NCBI RefSeq assembly: GCF_002980495.1
Contig: NZ_PVBR01000002.1
Coordinates: 186,001-250,000 of the forward strand
Origin: Phyllobacterium phragmitis
Lineage (GTDB): Bacteria > Pseudomonadota > Alphaproteobacteria > Rhizobiales > Rhizobiaceae
Direction of reading: 5' to 3'
Length of the DNA stretch: 64,000 nucleotides
In this document: in pieces, positions 58,569 to 64,000 of the stretch
How positions within the stretch are numbered: position 1 is the stretch's first letter
Layout: each line of letters begins with the position of its first letter
Program-made: the position numbers and the translations under genes
Notes under the pieces: model-generated
What the model was told of the DNA's origin: nothing
Seen by the model: only the letters and a program-made list of their open reading frames with translations
Databases searched by the model: none

Positions 58569-59726
58569 ATGACGATTGCACGAATTTCTGCGCTTTTGCT
58601 GACGGTGCTGCTTCTGGCGGGTTGCGGAGGGCCGCGCGCGGTGCTGTGGCTCGGACCGAATGCGACCATCCCTGTCGCCGCGGCGGCAAAGCCTGAAGCC
58701 ATCGTGCCGATTTATGTCGCCACCAGCCGCCAGCGCTCCGATAATCTGTCCCTGCCCTACAATGCCAAGCGCTCGGCCACGCTCAATTTCGCGCGCGTCG
58801 ATGTCGGCATTCCGCCCGCTCACAAGAACGGTCTCGTCGAGAAGACGGGCTACAAGCCCAATCCGGCCAAGCATTTCGCTGCCGTCGCCTTCCAGACGTT
58901 CGACAACAGCAAGATCTTCACCGAAAAGCTGAACGCCGCCCTTGCCGCCCGTCCGGCCGACGAGCAGGAAATCCTGATCTTCGTGCATGGCTACAACAAC
59001 AATTTCGCCGACAGCACCTTTCGCGAGGCCCAGTTCGTCCACGATTACGGTTTCAAATCGGTCGCCGTCCATTATGCTTGGCCATCCGGCGGTTCGCTCG
59101 GCCTCTACGCCTATGACCGTGACAGCGCCAATTTCGCCCGCGACGGGCTTGCCGAACTGCTTGAGATCGTCAGCCGGACCAAGGCCAAGCGTATCCTGCT
59201 GGTCGGCCATTCCATGGGCACGCTGGTGGTCATGGAAGCGCTGCGCACCCTCGCCATCTCCGGCAAGCGCGGCCCGCTCGACCGGCTGACCGGTGTCATG
59301 CTCGCCGCCCCCGATATCGATGTCGACGTGTTCGAGGAGCAGGTCAGGGATATCAAAAAATTGCCGCGCCCCTTCGCCGTCCTCGTTTCCAGCCAGGACC
59401 GGGCGCTCAACATCTCCGGCCGCATCACCGGCGGCCATCCCCGTGTCGGCGACGGCTCAAGCATCCCGATGCTGCGGGACAACGGCATCACCGTGCTCGA
59501 TTTGTCCGCCGTCGATGGCGGCAGCCATGACGTCTTCGCCAGTTCGCCCACCTTGATGACGCTCGTGCGCCGGGGCGGACTGACGCAGCGCACGCTGGAA
59601 GGCGAAGGTCCAACGCCGGGCGAGTCGATCCTTGCCGATGGCTCCTCGGTCATCCAGGGCGCCGCCTCGCTGGTGATCTACCTGCCGGTGCGCCTTCTCA
59701 CCGCGGCCGCCGAGCTGCCCCGATAA
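58569..59726 (+). CDS. Alpha/beta-hydrolase lipoprotein (DUF900)
   Basis: A 385-residue protein. ISALLLTVLLLAGCGG is a lipoprotein signal with lipobox LAGC. The DUF900 hydrolase domain follows: PIYVATSRQRS, ILIFVHGYNNNFADSTFREA, YAWPSGGSLGLYAYDRDSAN, and the nucleophile elbow GHSMGT with serine. The late GGSHDVFASS supplies the histidine. Substrate unknown; a role at the cell envelope is suggested by the lipoprotein signal. The ATG at 58569 gives the signal directly, so the earlier in-frame start at 58458 is unlikely. Confidence 0.87.
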   Translation: MTIARISALLLTVLLLAGCGGPRAVLWLGPNATIPVAAAAKPEAIVPIYVATSRQRSDNLSLPYNAKRSATLNFARVDVGIPPAHKNGLVEKTGYKPNPAKHFAAVAFQTFDNSKIFTEKLNAALAARPADEQEILIFVHGYNNNFADSTFREAQFVHDYGFKSVAVHYAWPSGGSLGLYAYDRDSANFARDGLAELLEIVSRTKAKRILLVGHSMGTLVVMEALRTLAISGKRGPLDRLTGVMLAAPDIDVDVFEEQVRDIKKLPRPFAVLVSSQDRALNISGRITGGHPRVGDGSSIPMLRDNGITVLDLSAVDGGSHDVFASSPTLMTLVRRGGLTQRTLEGEGPTPGESILADGSSVIQGAASLVIYLPVRLLTAAAELPR

Positions 59727-59957
59727 GCCTTTGGGAAACACCCGGCATCTCCGCTGAAGTCGAATATCAGTAAATGTCGCCATAGGCTGAAAATGATTCA
59801 ACAATCGCGCTGCACGATCACCCTGCCACGGAGGCAAAGATTCGCCGGGGATTCGGTCAATATTTCCTTTACCCTATAGCGGTCAACCGGAACATTAATC
59901 CGCAATTGGCGTTATCATGTGCGGAGGGATGGATGGTCTGCAACACGGAGCATATCC

Positions 59958-60497
59958 ATGAAACCATTACTGAGAACAACTTTTCTGGTCGCAGGACTGC
60001 TGGCCACCAGCGCTGCGCAGGCGGCAACCGCGCTCGTGACCACGGATCTGAACCTGCGCAACGGGCCGGGAACCAGATATGCCACCATCGGCGTGCTGCC
60101 CGATGGCGCACGCGTCAATGTCAGCGGCTGCACATCCGGCTACGGCTGGTGCCGCGTCAACTATGGCGGCAGGTCAGGCTGGGCGTCTTCGCGCTATCTC
60201 GCTACGCGCCAGGGCTCGACGGGATATTCCGGCGATTTCAGCAACAGTGCTGCCGCCATCGGCATTCCGCTGATCGCCGGCGCCCTGATCGGTTCGGCCC
60301 TGAGCGACCGCCATTATCACCGTGACCGCCGGCACTATCGCGATCGCTGGGATCGCCCGCGCTGGCGTCATCGCGACCGCTGGAACCGGCCGCGTTGGCG
60401 GGGTCGTGATCGCTGGGATCGCTCGCGTTTCGACCGGGACCGCCCACGTTGGCGTGGCAGCAGGCGCATCGTGCCGAATATGGATGGTCCCCGGTGA
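59958..60497 (+). CDS. Exported bacterial SH3-domain protein with Arg/Asp/Trp-rich tail
   Basis: A 179-residue protein. Residues 1-21 are a signal peptide (TTFLVAGLLATSAAQA). Residues about 22-82 form an SH3b domain (TTDLNLRNGPGTRYATIGVL; GWCRVNYGGRSGWASSRYL). A glycine/alanine helix (GIPLIAGALIGSAL) follows, then about 70 residues of repeated DRWDRPRWRHR-type units rich in Arg, Asp and Trp. SH3b domains bind peptidoglycan peptides. The tail is basic and may bind LPS or nucleic acid, but this is inference. Similar RHRD-tailed proteins are common in Rhizobiales. Confidence 0.85.
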   Translation: MKPLLRTTFLVAGLLATSAAQAATALVTTDLNLRNGPGTRYATIGVLPDGARVNVSGCTSGYGWCRVNYGGRSGWASSRYLATRQGSTGYSGDFSNSAAAIGIPLIAGALIGSALSDRHYHRDRRHYRDRWDRPRWRHRDRWNRPRWRGRDRWDRSRFDRDRPRWRGSRRIVPNMDGPR

Positions 60498-60531
60498 TCA
60501 GCCGCCGTGATCAGGCGAAAAGTCGAATGCA

Positions 60532-60555
60532 CTCCTGACAACCTACTGTCAGGAG
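60532..60555. promoter_or_regulatory. Perfect 9-bp dyad upstream of uvrB
   Basis: ctcctgaca (60532-60540), 6-base spacer, tgtcaggag (60547-60555), 83 bases before the uvrB start and 35 after the SH3 gene stop. No T-run follows, so it is not a typical terminator. It does not match the alphaproteobacterial LexA box gttc-N7-gttc. Confidence 0.5.
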
Positions 60556-60637
60556 ACGCCGATAGAGTATGAGGGGACGTAGAGGTTTTGCCTGCTGCGC
60601 CCTTTTCATTTTTCCGGACTCTCTCCATATTAGCGCC

Positions 60638-63502
<2,865 letters not shown>

Positions 63503-63702
63503 GCCCCGTCCCGAAAGCGCAGACGCGTTTTCCCTGCCTTACCATCAACCGCCGGTGGATCGGAAAGCGGGATGATGATCGTTGCCCCGCCTCGAGTCAC
63601 ACGCTATAGTAGCTGCTATGCCGGAATTTCGGTTGCACTTGGCTATCTAATTATATTTTTATTAAGCGCATTTCAAACATATTTTTATTGCCGGAGAAAT
63701 GA

Positions 63703-64000
63703 ATGAACTTCATAAATGATCGCGAACTTGCATTGCGTTTTAAGAATAACGCAGTTCATTCGAATGAACGTTTTTTGTACTTTATTATATATATGACCAT
63801 TTCGACACTCTTTAGCGGATACATACTTGGATCGACGCTTTATGCGGATCCGATAAATAAATTCGATGTTTTATCCGACATTATAAATGTTATTATTATT
63901 ATTGCCGGCACGACTATCTGTTATAGAACGAATAGGGCTGGAGACGATAGAGAATTCATAGAAAGAATGATGTGCATAGGTTTTCCAGCCGCAATTAGAT
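63703..64000 (+). CDS. AT-rich gene for a predicted membrane protein, 5' part
   Basis: The frame is open from ATG 63703 to the window end (99 codons), with GGAG 6 bases upstream. The protein starts MNFINDRELALRFKNN, then has two likely transmembrane helices (FLYFIIYMTISTLFSGYILG and a second around DIINVIIIIAGTTIC) and a charged stretch RTNRAGDDREFIERM. No family is recognised. Base composition drops sharply from about 63640 onward, in contrast with uvrB, so the gene is probably a recent acquisition. A same-region ATG at 63699 gives only six codons. Confidence 0.65.
   Translation, partial: MNFINDRELALRFKNNAVHSNERFLYFIIYMTISTLFSGYILGSTLYADPINKFDVLSDIINVIIIIAGTTICYRTNRAGDDREFIERMMCIGFPAAIR

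Overview
The window is about 64 kb of a GC-rich alphaproteobacterial chromosome. Gene content and order (rpoD-dnaG, carA and carB in one region, trxB beside a LysR regulator, lrp, greA next to a core-LPS glycosyltransferase, long UvrB with N- and C-terminal extensions, GYD, extensin-family, DUF1176 and DMT genes) point to Hyphomicrobiales (Rhizobiales), near Rhizobiaceae, Phyllobacteriaceae or Brucellaceae. No rRNA, CRISPR array, transposase or integrase was seen. One tRNA, tRNA-Ile(CAT), is present.

Layout. 1-10 kb: the end of a lytic transglycosylase, a PAS-GGDEF-EAL protein, a PLP decarboxylase with a long structured leader, a 28-residue membrane peptide with its own terminator, metF beside an ArsR-methyltransferase fusion, a DUF2293 protein whose tail comes from a palindromic repeat, a MOSC protein, and tam. 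9.5-10.2 kb: a small AT-rich two-gene insert. 10-22 kb: ettA, a lipase-like hydrolase, a coupled CoA-transferase/ThDP-enzyme pair, a GT2/LAB_N lipid-modification pair, an aldo/keto reductase, a sugar isomerase, pncA and a MATE exporter. 22-31 kb: a TerC-like DUF475 protein, the tRNA with a truncated endonuclease-like gene at its 3' end, a SIMPL protein, a coiled-coil protein that appears nonsense-truncated, and a D-amino-acid PLP enzyme preceded by a gene remnant. 29-46 kb: housekeeping core (rpoD, dnaG, Na/Pi cotransporter under a PHO box, yqeY-like gene, carA, zinc peptidase, carB, cold-shock gene, GST, aspartate aminotransferase). 46-53 kb: LysR regulator, trxB, trkH, lrp and a greA/lpsB-like/GT25 operon. 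53-64 kb: envelope and periplasmic proteins, exporters, a thioesterase, uvrB, and the start of an AT-rich membrane gene.

The most notable items are not ordinary genes. The gap between the aminotransferase and the LysR gene holds a convincing AbcR (alpha-r15) sRNA on the minus strand, with promoter, anti-Shine-Dalgarno stretch, terminator and a nearby dyad; this links an LsrB/VtlR-type regulator to its known kind of sRNA target. Other items are a likely speF-type leader, a three-unit PHO box, a perfect dyad in front of the ArsR-methyltransferase gene, and several families of palindromic intergenic repeats, including two 135-bp copies that differ at one base. The AT-rich cassette at 9.6-10.2 kb (zinc-ribbon protein translationally coupled to a lone DpnI-type winged helix) is the best candidate for an undescribed accessory unit.
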